A DNA stretch of 64,000 nt from NCBI GenBank assembly GCA_905178155.1, contig CAJINV010000007.1, positions 1,841,151-1,905,150 on the forward strand. The letters run 5' to 3'. Both the position numbers and the translations under genes were made by a program. Below, one piece after another: positions 22,257-34,300 of the stretch. Below the pieces are notes generated by a model that saw nothing but the letters and a program-made list of their open reading frames with translations, had not been told where the DNA came from and did not search any database. Numbering within the stretch: position 1 is the first letter of the stretch; every line of letters starts with the position of its first letter. Source of the DNA: Amoebophrya sp. A120 (Eukaryota > Sar > Dinophyceae > Syndiniales > Amoebophryaceae).

Positions 22257-24985
22257 TTGACGTCGTGTGTCTGGAGAAAACTACTGACCCAAAATTCAGC
22301 CTAGTAGACCGAAGTATCTTCTACAAAAATTTGATGATATTAGTATATAATTTTGATCTCCTAACCTTTCGATTTAGCATGTCGTCGGGCACCACCAGCA
22401 CGCATTCATGCTTAGTTGTTGGTAGCAAGCACCAAACATCAATCCTTCGTAACTTGTTATTACAAGATTAGAAAGTTGAAAACAAAACCAAAAGTCATGA
22501 GGAGCGCCACCGCTTCGAAGCCGAGAAAGTCATTGTTTCCTATCGACGCCTGATGCAAAAATTGATTATTTCTTTGATGAAAGTGTATAGTGTGAGTCTA
22601 GTCTGAGGTGGAACAAATATTGTTCTCGTCACCCGCCTCACGTGTAAGGCAAGATGAAAAAAATAGCACCTGAAGATTTCCATCGAGTTTTTTTTTTCTT
22701 TCAAATATTACTTTACACCCATCACGTTGTTGGGTAGATCTGGATACTTACTTGATGAAACGCGATAAGGACAAGGCTTTCGGTAGATAGTGCCGGACAC
22801 AACCACCACCAGCTCCAGCGCCGTCTTAATTATCGCTATCCGTTTCGAGTCGCCGGAGAAGTAGAAAAATGATTTCTGCCTCACGGCCAGCACCGAGTAG
22901 ACAGGTATTTTTAAAAAAGAAGACTATAGACGACGGACCTACTTCTCATGTCACAGCAAAAGGGTGAGATCAAGGACCGCGATCTGTCGTCCCTGAGGTA
23001 TGTCATATTACGCGTTCATTATCGTGGCCGTGTCGCCATTTTTTGCATGGACGTCGACTTGTTATCGCTGGAAAAGTCTTGTTTGAAAAAAATCACGGGC
23101 ATCTATATTAATGACTGGTTGTTTTTGTTTATCTCTTACTCTTTATGATTTTTACATCAGTACAGTAAGTAGCCATGGGTTTTTTTGTACCTTTCACGTT
23201 CATCTCTTTTCGACTTGTACTAAATCGCAGAAGCAGGAGCAGCTCACGGAAAGGGTGAAAACAGTTACATTAATATCTTCGGAGTACTTCTAAACTAGGC
23301 TACTGCATCTACGTGCCAGATACAGAGAGTTGAATTCCACCACAGCGCAATCTATTTTCCGCGTTTTCGGCAGTATCGGCCACCCGTATTTGTTATTGTT
23401 TCTTTTGCCATTAAGACAATATTTGCTTTTATCCTTCCTGCCAAAATTCCAATTTCGAACAGGAAGTAACTCTGTTTATCATCAACAACAAAACTACGTC
23501 ATAATGTCGGAGCCCCTGCGTGGAGTGCTCGCCCACATAGAGAGACTGGCAAAAGACGCTCATGCAGAAATCAGCGGACAGAAGTAATAGTAAAGTAGAA
23601 CTTTCAAGAAGAAAAATACAGATGACGCATTTCGGACGACAAAATTGCTAAAAAAGATACTAAGCAATCCTAATTTGTAACTTTTCGCCTGTTGCTAGGA
23701 AGGCCTAACTACTTTTACGATTTCGGCATTCTTGCACTGATTGCTACGGAAACGCAAAATTTATAAAATCGCTGCTTCATCTCCACCACTTAGCTACTAC
23801 ACTACTATATCAAGCGATTGAAAAATGTTTTTACGTCTTCCGTTTTTGCGTTCTTGCAAGCCAAAAGCAGCCACCTCGTGTATAAGTATATGCATATGAA
23901 GAAAAGAAAGAACAATATAGAAACTCACTGGCCTCTTTTTTTGCTTACCTACGCAACAGGATCGATTACGATAAGCTTCGTGAAGGTAGTCACCTTTTCA
24001 CTGGTATTCATTGGCTCAGGCGGGCTCGTCGAGCACAGCCCGCACCACTCGCACCAGATGATTCCTTACTCTTTTTGTGCAGATTTCGTTCGCATAATGG
24101 GCGAAAATAGATAGTGAAGACGAGGCCCTTTCTAATATTTCAGCGACCAAGAGTGCCCTCTTGCTTCAAGCGGATGAAAAGCGGTGTCGATCGTATGAGG
24201 AGGAATAAGGAACAGCAACAAGTTGTGAGTAAAAATAATATGGATATGCAGTTTTCGTTTTGTAATTCTGGTGTACATTAGTCATACCCGCCCACCTATT
24301 TGCGACCACACTAGTATCGCTCTACTTTCTGAGCGGTATCTCTGTAGTTGGGAGTTTCTTAAAAGGTTTTTTTGCATCAATGAGCAGAAGCTTGCCTTGC
24401 AGAAGTCAAAGGACTACAGCTCTTGCGGGCTCTGCCATTGCACTCCGGAATTATGAACATGATGGTCTGAATGCCGCAGCGTTGGCGATTGCTGGAGAAA
24501 AGGAACATTTTTTTTCAAGCTCGATGATTTTTGCAGCTACTGTAAGTAGCACGAAATTGCAAACTCGACATAGGTAGTTGCGCCCCACAGAAGCAAATAT
24601 GACAGACGGAAGAACGATTCCGCCCAATTCGCCTGCACATGCCCAGCGAAAGTCTTTTTTTCTGTTTCTTTCTGAAAAAATTGATCAGCAACTACAAGAT
24701 CAAGATTCACTCCAATAAAATATATTTTGTATTACCAGAAGATGAATGAATGCGCTACCCACAGAGCTGCTCCTGTTGGTGCTCGCATGGTACAAACTCT
24801 CTGCGACCAACTGGTGGGCTAAGCTTTACTTGTGCAGGAGCGTGTAGTCACACTTTCGGAAGAACAATATTATCTAGTTTCCGTTTCTCTTTCTGTCTGT
24901 TGGATAGTAATACGTCGCGTCACCTACTAGCACGGGTCCCGGACGGTGCGGGGAAGCCGCTACTAAACATCAAATAGAAATACTA
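22257..24985. other. Gene-poor stretch with many possible short exons
   Basis: AT-richer DNA with repeated GT...AG possibilities and short peptide-like islands, for example MSQQKGEIKDRDLSSLR at 22948 and KSALLLQADEKRCRSYEEE near 24150. I could not chain them into a gene with confidence. No known family is recognised. Confidence 0.4.
23504..24114 (+). CDS. Possible small three-exon protein
   Basis: One consistent model uses ATG at 23504, a donor GTAATA after GQ-AA, a short exon at about 23960-23985 reading KIDYDKLRE, and a final exon from an AG near 24084 reading DFVRIMGENR before a stop. The product would be about 45 residues and helical. No family recognised. The model rests only on splice-site fit. 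Confidence 0.22.
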
Positions 24986-26058
24986 GAGCGGGGTCACAAA
25001 TTCAATCCTTAGGTCCGCACCGGACTTACGGACCACCCGGCCGGGTGGTCCTTAGGTCCGGTGCCCAAAAAGTTACTTTACGTAACTCCACAAGCTGCAG
25101 CAGCTGAGTCGGCAGAACTCTTACACGATATTCTGCATGTTAATGCTATTCATTTTCTGCATGAAGGGGCGGCTCTATGCCATAGGCTGTTCTGACGTAG
25201 CGCAAGAAGCTTCTTCATATGCACTAGGAAGGACTTCCTATTTGATTTGTGAAGCTATTTAGAAAGCTTCGCTTTTGATTTTGCATTGCAGTGCATTCGC
25301 CTTTCGCTAAAAACGTCACCCGTTGGCCGACGTCGTTCGCGCAGGCACGCCGACGTCGTTTGCGCAGGCACAGCCACAATTGTATCGGGAATGGCGGCGC
25401 CGCATGAAAATCAGCCGGCGCAGCGCCAGCGTCACCGCCACCTCTTCCTTCGCGACACGGTGGTGACGACCTCGACGCGGTGGTTTGTGACGTTGGTGTG
25501 ACTTGTCCGGCAAGTCGCAACGCAAAAACCACACCTCGCAACGCAAAAACCACACCAACGTCGCAAGCCACCGCGTCGAGGTCGTGGTCATCACCGTGTC
25601 GCGAAGAGGTCGTCATCACCGTGTCGCGAAGGAAGAGGTGGCGCCGTTCCCGATGCGATTGTGGCTGTGCCTGCGCGAACGACGTCGGTGTGCCTGCGCG
25701 GCCGAAACGACGTCGGTGTGCCTGCGCGAACGACGTCGGCCAACGGGTCCCGTTTTTAGCGGAAGCAGGCGAATACAGAAACTCAAACCCCTGTAAATGC
25801 ATACACTGCAATGCAAAATCAAAAGTGAAGCTTTCTGAATAGCTTCAAAAATCAAATTGGCATAGAGCCGCCCTTCATGCAGAAAATGAATAACGTGCAG
25901 AATCTCGTATAAGAGTTCTGCCGTCAGAGTGGGACTCAGCTGCTGCGGCTTGTTGAGTTACGTAAAAGTAACTTTTGGGGCACCGGACCTAAGGACCACC
26001 CGGCCGGGTGGTCCGTAAGTCCGGTGCGGACCTAAGGATTGAATTTGTGACCCCGCTC
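24986..26058. mobile_element. 1.07 kb foldback element (near-complete palindrome)
   Basis: The ends GAGCGGGGTCACAAATTC and GAATTTGTGACCCCGCTC are exact inverses. The inverted match continues for several hundred bases on each arm, including a nested GGACCACCCGGCCGGGTGGT palindrome, an AAGTTACTTTACGTAACTC block and a GCATAGAGCCGCCC block. The centre near 25520 carries repeats of CACACCTCGCAACGCAAAAA type, and each arm holds tandem TGCCTGCGCGAACGACGTCG units. A 3-bp CTA flanks both ends (24983-24985, 26059-26061), a probable target duplication. Open frames within the arms mirror each other and are not considered coding. It resembles foldback or MITE-like DNA transposons and would form a very long hairpin. 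Confidence 0.9.
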
Positions 26059-27024
26059 CTATCATTTTGCCTCGTCTTCAACTTCATGATCGATGCATTA
26101 TAGACGACGAGACGACTACGAGTACGACGTCGGCGAGGAGGCTCAGAGTACAACGTTCAAAAAAAAATCGACATCAAGAACAGGCGATAAGAGCTACGAA
26201 TATTTTTAAACCTCTACATCGAAGAAACAAGCATACACTACTCCTTTTTTTTGCATTTGGATTCCCGAAACCAGCATGCTACCGGGTCGCTGAGGATCTT
26301 CAATGCCTGTTGTGATACAAAGACCAAGACCAAGATTGTACAAGTAGGAAGATTTCGAAAAAAAAAGGCGACAGGAAAACGGAAAAATTTCGGAAAATAT
26401 GGTTCCAGATGGACGTAAATAACGAGCTGGTCCTGGTGCTGTGGCGTGAGTGGTCAGAACATGATCATGTTGAAAAGGCGAATAGCAATGGGAACAGAAT
26501 TTGCATTTGATTGCTCCTACAAAAGACATCAGCAGCACGTGCACGTACCCCCTATGATCTGGGACGACAAACGCCGCCTAGCGCTGGTGCGTGGGCCACG
26601 GGTATTAAAAATCACGATGTTCTTCTGATATCAGTATGATCGGCAGTTTTGATTTTGTGGGCCGACGTCTCCTATTTTCGTTCTCCCTTGGTTTTGTTCA
26701 CGTTTTTCGAAACGAAATTGGTTCAGTTTGTGTTAAGTATGTTGTTTCGATGTCTTTTGTCTTGTCTTTGCTTCCTCGCTGCAAGTGCTACGATGCGGCT
26801 CGCCGCGTAGTCTGTTCGTCTCCGTTTTGTGCTCTGGTGGATCTGGTACAGGGTTAACACTTTCAAGGAGTACCCCTTCGATCGTATGTTTTGCGTTTTC
26901 TACCAGCAACGTTCCCGTCTGCTTCTGATTCGCTTCCCCTGGTGCAGGCACGGACTACAGTAAGTAGAAGTGCTTCATACTTGATAGTTCTTTACGTTTC
27001 TTCTATATTCAGAAGCAAAACAAA
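26059..27024. other. Intergenic, upstream of the GOST-family gene
   Basis: Short unrelated open frames only. An open frame around 26640-26857 is hydrophobic but has no family resemblance and no supporting splice context. Confidence 0.45.
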
Positions 27025-30000
27025 ATGAGGAACAGGCCTTCCACGGCGTTGGCGTGCTTGCTCGCGCCGTGTTTTGCGGCAGCAGAGCGATTTTGGTTGC
27101 ACCGAGTGGAACGGTTGCCGGAACCCAGAACGTTCGAAATTGTGCACTATCACACGGTAAGATTGTCGTGATTGTTGCACTTCCTGCAGCGTCAGAGTGA
27201 AATCGTTGGCTGCACTGATGCTTAACATCTTAGATATCTCGGAAGATAATGAAATAGAAGTAAGAAATAAGTTGATGCACAACTTGCCGTTCGTAAGGAA
27301 ATTCATCAACACACGATAATTATGCAGGTGGAAGCCGGCGCAGAAGTTTCGTTGCAAGGTCCAATCGCATTAGAGGGAATAAGGGAAAAGCTTGACTATC
27401 AGACCACAACACTTTTCATCTCGTCGGCGTTTCATGGTGTCTCCGACACTGTAGCTCTAGCAAGACAAGCGACTCTTGATTCTGCAGAAGAACTGTTTGC
27501 TTTTTGGTTCTTGTGATGACGCACGATGAATTGGATTATGATTGAATCAAATAATAAGTCTGCTGCTGAAGAGATCTCGACCGCCGTACTATGAGTCGCA
27601 GAATGTTGTGCTTGGATAGCAGCACTAAGATTCAACTGCACCTCCTACACTCTTCCTTGATGGGACATATTTCAGCCGACCACTTCTCTATGAAAGAAAA
27701 AAAGTTGTAGAAGTAGACAACGTGATTTGATGTAAAGTTGGTTTTGGAAGGCCACCATGACGTGCTCGTGCCGGCGCCCGTGCTACTTGACCCAGACTGC
27801 ATTGCTGGACGAGTACGCGAGAGACAAGAATACAAAGAACCAAGGCCGCTTTGCGGCTTTTGCGCTTTTGCTTCCACTTTAGCTGTACTTGTAAGTACCC
27901 CGTTAACGGCCTTCTAGACGTACAACTTGAGCCGATATTTAGTTAGTTCACAACTTTTTTATTTTTTCTTTCATTTTCCGTTGCTCAAAGCAGGACGTCG
28001 CGGAGAAAAAGTACGATGAAACTTTTTTTTTGTTTTGTCAGCGGATGAACACAAACAACGCCTGATGTTTGTTGAATGCAAATCCGCGAGACCGACAGCA
28101 GGTGCAGGACCACAGCTACGCTCGCACACGATGATCGGGAGGAACAGAAACATCTCCACGCAAATACGAACAAAAAAATCAGGTGCGCCACCGAGGGAAC
28201 CCTGATGCTGACAGACGGACCGGATGCGTTAACGTTAGACGCAAAAAGCTTCTCGCCGTCCCGAATGGACCAGTACGCGCCATGGAAAGTGAAGACGACG
28301 GGCCTGTATTTCCTGGCCATCAGTAACTGCGGCGAGACAGACTTCAGCTCCGGAAAGTTTACGTCAGGTACGTAAAAAAGCGTATGCTCATAGTTCTTGA
28401 CGGAGGAAGTGAGTGTCGCTCAAGGAGATCATTAGAGCACCGCTTGGAACGTAAATAGAAGTTGTTGTAATTTGAATTTCGCTCGACCACGATGAAGATT
28501 CTAGTCATACAACACTTCTTGCATCAATTCTGCTCAACTACAGGTGAGATATCAGTTATGACCAAGGCTGGGTATCTGCCAGCAGAAGAAAAGCCGATAT
28601 GAAGACCGAAAACCCATCGAGAAATAATAGAGGTCGCATCAGTTTCAAATCATGATCGACTGTTCACGCTCGTCATTTTCGTGACACACTTCACGCATCG
28701 AAAAGCAAAAGATGCTTCTTTTCTGTCGTACCCAATGAAGCGAAACTGATGCCGAGGAAATAAATTTTCTCCCTTTATTTCGTTTCCATACCAAAAGATG
28801 GCCTTTTACATGTATCTGGCACTGGGTTACGTGGGGTTGCTTTGCTGCTGGGCCGCTTACTGTTGGGCGTGGACAGATGTGCTGTTTTTAATCCATCACT
28901 TCATTTCCTGCGCGCTCATCTGCGGTGCCTTAGAGGTACTTAAAAAAATGACTGCAGTAGAATCTTTGTTTATTTTCACCACAGGCGCGGCGTTATATGC
29001 ATATAGGCTGTATGCAGCTACGACGAATGAACATAAAAGCAATGCATTTACGAGCAGATGAAAATCACGCAATCACACTCACCCCAGGCGACCTGTTGGT
29101 TTACGTCGCTTGCTCATTGGAACTGGACCGGACATCGGTGGTGGTCAATGATCGCGCTGGCAACTTTGGTATTCTGTGCAAAAGTATCGTAGTCGTAGTA
29201 ATCGCAATCATGAATTACAAATCTCCATCCCAAGGTAAAACAGCATGACAAATTTCATTTGGCATGCTGAGTGATGCGATTCATACTAGTACGATGCTTT
29301 TGCAATGCATATTTGGGCACGACGATTAAGCAGGGAGTCTGCTACGCACTGCTCTTGCTGGCCTGTTTGGGCGTAGGAGTGACACAACCGAAACCATCGA
29401 CAAAAACAGTACTTGACTAATTTTAAGTCCAGCATGAAGAACAACAACAACAAGGGAACACCAATTATGATTTATCTTCACAGAGTAATTATAATATATC
29501 CGTCTCGCACCGCGAATTGTAAACAGTAGGCTGGACCTCGTTCTTTCGGGAAAGGGAATTTAGCTTCGGCTTGAACTTGTTCTTGTTCTATCCGCAACTC
29601 CGTCACAACAGTTGATGCAGATTTTCGCACTCACCGTGGCCTTTGTGGTAACTGACACGTACCGGCAGTTCGCGATGGCGGAGCGCAGCACCGTCGGGTC
29701 GGACATGACCACTTTCTCCACCGTGCTCGTCGTCGCACCTGGTTCGTTCTTCGTGTCCTGTCTCTACGTCTGGATCCTCCAAGCCCTCCAAGAGACCATT
29801 TCCGAGCTGAACTCCACAAAACAAATCGTGAAGGCGGAACTCTACCGGTACCTGCGGCTCGCACTCGGGAGTGTTTGCGCGGTGGTCATCGCGTTGGTCG
29901 CGTACGAAACGGCGGTGGTCAGGCAGACAGATTTGTCCCAGAACTGGGACAGCAGGTGGATCTTCACCGACGCGGCCTCGCACTGCATGTTCTTCTTTCT

Positions 30001-30151
30001 CAGCATGGTGTTGATGTACCTGTGGCGCCCGAACGAAACCTCGCAGCAAATCGCGTACTCGCAGCAAATCGGGGACGACGACGGGATTGAGTTGGGCAAC
30101 CGAATGGACATGGACTTGGACGAAGAAGAGGGGGTTTCCACTTTGGAATAA
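27025..30151 (+). CDS. GOST-family seven-transmembrane protein (TMEM87/GPR107-like)
   Basis: The family consists of Golgi or trans-Golgi membrane proteins with a luminal beta-rich domain, seven helices and a cytosolic tail, linked to membrane trafficking. Supported exons are 27025-27156 (signal-peptide-like MRNRPSTALACLLAPCFAAA), one from 27328, 28183-28367 (WKVKTTGLYFLAISNCGE), 28544-28596 (TKAGYLPAEEKP, the usual GYLP motif before helix 1), 28798-28935, 29088-29408 and 29621-30151. Helices include MAFYMYLALGYVGLLCCWAA, LFLIHHFISCALICGALE, TTIKQGVCYALLLLACLGVG and CMFFFLSMVLMYLWRP. The final helix followed by WRPNE and an acidic tail is typical of the family. One family D introner interrupts exon 29088-29408 with the frame kept. 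Exons between 27400 and 28183 are not fully resolved. Confidence 0.82.
28597..28796 (+). other. Non-canonical intron, possibly a decayed introner
   Basis: The coding frame must jump from EEKP (ending 28596) to MAFYMYL (ATG at 28798), but the donor side reads ATATGAAG rather than GT. A 3-bp GAT repeat spans both junctions. The interior begins TATGAAG and carries TTTCCATA near its right end, like family A termini. GCATCAGTTTC occurs once in each orientation. The boundaries may be AT-AG, or the element may have decayed. Confidence 0.4.
29170..29311 (+). mobile_element. Introner, family D, 142 bp, in the GOST gene
   Basis: It starts TATTCTGTGCAAAAGTATCG and ends CGATGCTTTTGCAATGCATA, an imperfect inverse. 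The target duplication is TTTGG (29165-29169, 29312-29316). The join reads IALATLGTTIKQGVCYALLL, aligning with the family's fifth helix region. Boundaries could be GT-TG or TA-GG but not GT-AG. Confidence 0.88.
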
Positions 30152-31361
30152 GATAATTCAAATTTTTTTTGCAGCTGCCAGGACGAGCTGAACAAAGACA
30201 GTCACGACAGTCTTTTTTTTCCCATTCGCAGTCAGTTCCGCAAATTTCGTTACCTTCAGGAATTACTTTACACAACAGTACGGTGGCAGGTTTTCACTTT
30301 CCGTCCACGCAAAGCCATCCGGGCGCGCGCGTTATTTTCTTCCTAAGGAAGTCTATTTCATCGGACTCCTCACCCTGACCCTGATGAGGTGGAGTTTTCC
30401 GAGATCGTGAGAGCCGCAGTCATCAATGCACATGTATACGTAGCGCTTCTGCTCTACTTCTGTAAGTATTGTAAATTGGGGTTGGGCACCACCAGCAATG
30501 TGCGGTCTAGTTCTTCGCGCGGCTAGTAAACAGAAACAGAAAGAAGTACCTCCACACGACTACTATGAATGTGGCCACTCATTATATAATCCCAAAAACA
30601 TCAAGACGCCACGACTGGCTGGTCTTTTTTTCAAGTCTGTAGGGTAAAAAAGAAACGAGGCTTCAGCTTCGTTAGTATCAAAAGATCTGTCGTGCAAACA
30701 AACGATGAAGTAATGTAATTTCTTCAACGGCTTCTAGAAAATGGTGATGGTGGAATGCTTGCGTAAATAGAAATACCATAATCATCGCAACCTAACCAGA
30801 AGTGGGTGAAAATGGCGCGCAGCTTCTTAGTGATGTTCAATTGCGCTTCTACTTGCAGCTTGGCACTAGTGCTGCTTCGGTCGTCCGTTTCTGACAATCT
30901 AAAGTCGTTGCATCGTTGACGCTATTCTCGTCGTCACCTGGGTTTTTTAGTTGTCGTAAAAAGTTGGTGATATAGGGTAAAAAAAGGGCTGTGACAGCAC
31001 TGGGAAGGGTAGAGGCGGCGGGCATTACGTTTTGCCATTTATACAATTAGCATGCTGTAGCGAGATAGCTCTTTTGCGAGTTCGATTTTCTCCTGATGAA
31101 AATTTAGTGACTCTACTGGAAGATAGTTGTTGTCCGAGTTGTAGACACCAACAGTACGCTGGAAATAAAAATACAGAAGCGCCTACTATAGCTGCTTCTT
31201 GTGGAATACCTTCTGTATGAGTATGTGTCTATGTCTGTACTAGCCAAGAGCTGGGTGTCTGCATTTCCGCTTGGTTCCACGAAACAAAGTGCTGGCCTGG
31301 AATAAGGGAGGTAGCTGTATGAATGTGTATGTGTATCACGGCTTCTTCATAAAAAATCAAA
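30152..31361. other. Intergenic
   Basis: No gene, RNA or repeat recognised. Short open frames on both strands are within background. Confidence 0.5.
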
Positions 31362-34300
31362 ATGAATTCGAAAAAAGCGATTGGCGACCGCCTGACGCAG
31401 CTCGCCGCGGACCTTCGCAAAAAGCAAGCGACAAAATCCGTCACCTACATCTCGAAGTCCCTCGATCAACTCGCACCGAGCGTCGAAAACACGCCGCATA
31501 TCAAGGAGCTCTGGGAGGAATTGCGGGGCTACATTCGAATCGGCTATTTGCAAAAGGCAGCGTATCTCCGTCGAAAGAATGATGTTACAACCAGTGCATG
31601 ATAGAAGCGGATTTTGGATCTTTTGGTTTTGTCATGCCGTTGTACCTGAAAGTGTATTGCTACAGCTACAGCTACACTTTGAAAATAATACGTTGAATCA
31701 TTGTGTTGCAGTGCTAAAAGAAGTAATCGAAAACGAAATGCAAATGACAATGCAGAACAAATCCGTTTCTGAGCCTCTTTGTAAGCAGCGGTATTCGTAT
31801 TTTCTTGTCGGTTGATACAGCGCACCTCTGCGACATCATCGCGCTGACATGGAGACACTTGGATCCGGTATCCAATATTTTCCTTCAACATTTATTTTGC
31901 TCGGTCGGTGACAGATGATTCATTTCAAAACAGCCGAGCGATCGCGCACCCTCATTGGAGCTCATCTTCCCGAACAACCATGATTGACTTCAACCTTTTC
32001 CTCTTTCCAGGTATCCGTGACTTCCACAACTGGGGTCACGCTGGTCGGCTCGGCCTTGCTCGAGCCTTCCGAAGCTTCCAGCAGAGACACGCACTTCTCG
32101 TTCGTGAAGGCCAGCCATGTTCCATCCTCGAGTGCACAGCAACTTCGTGGCAGCCCAGGCCTTGGGCAACATCAAGGAGAAGGTGAAGGTGAGTTGTCTG
32201 CAACCAGCAGTAATGTTAAAGCGAGCAGTCCGCTCTACAACACCAGGGGGAGCCGACAGGTCTATGACCGGGTCATGTCTCCGAAGCTCGGTGTGCGAAG
32301 GCGCGCACTCGACCCGCCGACGGCCATGGTAGTCGCCTCGCCGATGTATTTGACGCGGAATTATTCTCCTACTTTATCAACATCTACTCACGAAAATAAG
32401 TCGAAACCAGGGCCGGCCGTGCCCCAAGAGCAAGAAGTGCAAGCTCTTGCGACAAGGACGTGGTCAACAACACCCGGAACTGTAGCTTCTGCTTCCCCCG
32501 TCGTCGCAGCAGTAGATCTGCACCCAAGGAGTGACGCTCCGGTAGCCTCCGCCATGCCTCTAGTACCGGTAGACGAAGAAGGAGAAGACGCTGGTCAAAA
32601 TCTTAAACGAAATGAGCTGCAAAGTGGCCGGCGCGGCGGACCGGGTGAGCGTCGACGGCCACAGCCTCAGCCAGCGGTGCAAAACGTGTTTGAGAACATG
32701 TTGACGGAGCACGAGCTGGAAGAGGAGCGGCTACAAAACAACGAAGAGTACGTGTTAGAGCATATTCTGGACAATCGGCACTACAAAGACATCGACGTGG
32801 AGGCTTTCATGCACGACCACACGAAGCGACGGAGTAGGGCCGCGGATGCAGCTTCGGTGAACAAACAAGGGCTGAACAGTACCTATCAAGAGGAACAAGG
32901 TAAAGATCTGTACCTCCAGACCCTCCGACGCAAAGCGGACAAAGCGTCCACCGGGTTCAAACATGATGCTTCCGTGGAAATCGACGAGGTGACGCTGCAC
33001 GCGGACACGATTACCCGGCAAATACGCTTGGAAAACGAGTACAACGTGCAGCAACGGTTACTCGAGTTGAAGAGGCAGCGGGAGGAGAGAAGTAGAAGCG
33101 CTGCTGGGGCGGACGAGAATGCATTGCTCGAGAAACGGAGACTGGAAGAAAAGCTCGATTACGAGAAACGGATGGTGGAGCACAACGCGAGACACACGGT
33201 AACCAGTGTGGTGCGGAAGCACGTACAGACGAGTACCAAAGTATGGATGCGTCAGAGTTGAAATCGACTAAGTTGAAATAGTTTGTCACGCATGAAATGC
33301 AAGGCATGAAATGCCTGTCTTGCCGGGTTGGCAAGTGAGGCCGACTGTCAGCCTGTTTAGGATTTGAAATAGAGCTGCTAAAGTAGCATGACAAAAGCAG
33401 TCGTCTGTGCCCAAACAGCATGACAGACTGGATTCCGGTGCTCGGCAAATTTGTCATGCACCGCTTAGAAATTGGGCTTCCAACTGGTATCGAGTTTATG
33501 CATTACAAGTTGTTTCAACTTTGTCTTTGACGATTTCAATCCTGACGCTTCCATACAAAGAGGTGATTTCAGCGGAGCGCGAACTCAGGGAGCAAAGCCA
33601 TTACTTGCCAAGGCCGCAAACACAATTATCGGTTCAGCAGCAGCCGACAGAGGCGAGTTTGCCGCGTCGGCGGTCGAGCACTAGGTCGTCGCCCAAATCC
33701 AGGTCCCGGTCGGGGTCGAAGTCTAACATGTCCTCTCCGAAAATGAAAAATAGACCCGAGCAGGGACGAGCAGGTATAGGACGTTCCGGTAGCCGTAGAA
33801 GCCGGAGTCCATCTCATCTTCATCTACAGCGAGGTGGAACTGGAAGCCAAACAAGGGACGTCGCCGACGAGCGCGTTCCCCGCCCCGTTTGGAACAGCAG
33901 GGTGATCGCGCCGAGCCACTTTGATCCGTACCACAAAACCTCCCCGTCCGCGAACGACCTGGATTTTGCAAGGGAACTGCTCTTATCCTGTGCAAAAATA
34001 TGATCGCACTCGTACTAATTGCATTTATGCATTACGAATCTCGTTCCCGTGGCAAATCCGCATTTCATACAAATTCAATTTGTAATGCTGAGCCAATTTG
34101 TATTGCAATTTATACTAGTACGCTACTTTTGCAATTCATAGCTCTCCGCAGCGCACCGGCGCGCGGGGACGACCACTGCCGGTCACAGTCATCACCACGT
34201 ACATCATCCATCGCACTGGAAACACCCGGGTACAGTGCCGAAAAAGCACCGCGGCGCCTCACGATATTTGCACGACCCTACAGAAAGGAGCGCTCGGGGT

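Noticed and set aside
25021-25150. Possible CRISPR-like or rRNA/tRNA structure from the strong hairpins
   Set aside because: The hairpins belong to the arms of one palindromic element; there are no regularly spaced repeats and no tRNA or rRNA motifs.
25224-25855. Mirrored open frames in the foldback element
   Set aside because: Plus and minus frames are images of each other because of the palindrome; they contain no recognisable domain.
31984-32010. Apparent start codon for the large protein at 31984
   Set aside because: The codon is TTG and lies in an intron; the acceptor CTTTCCAG at 32003-32010 joins to exon 31821-31867 in frame.
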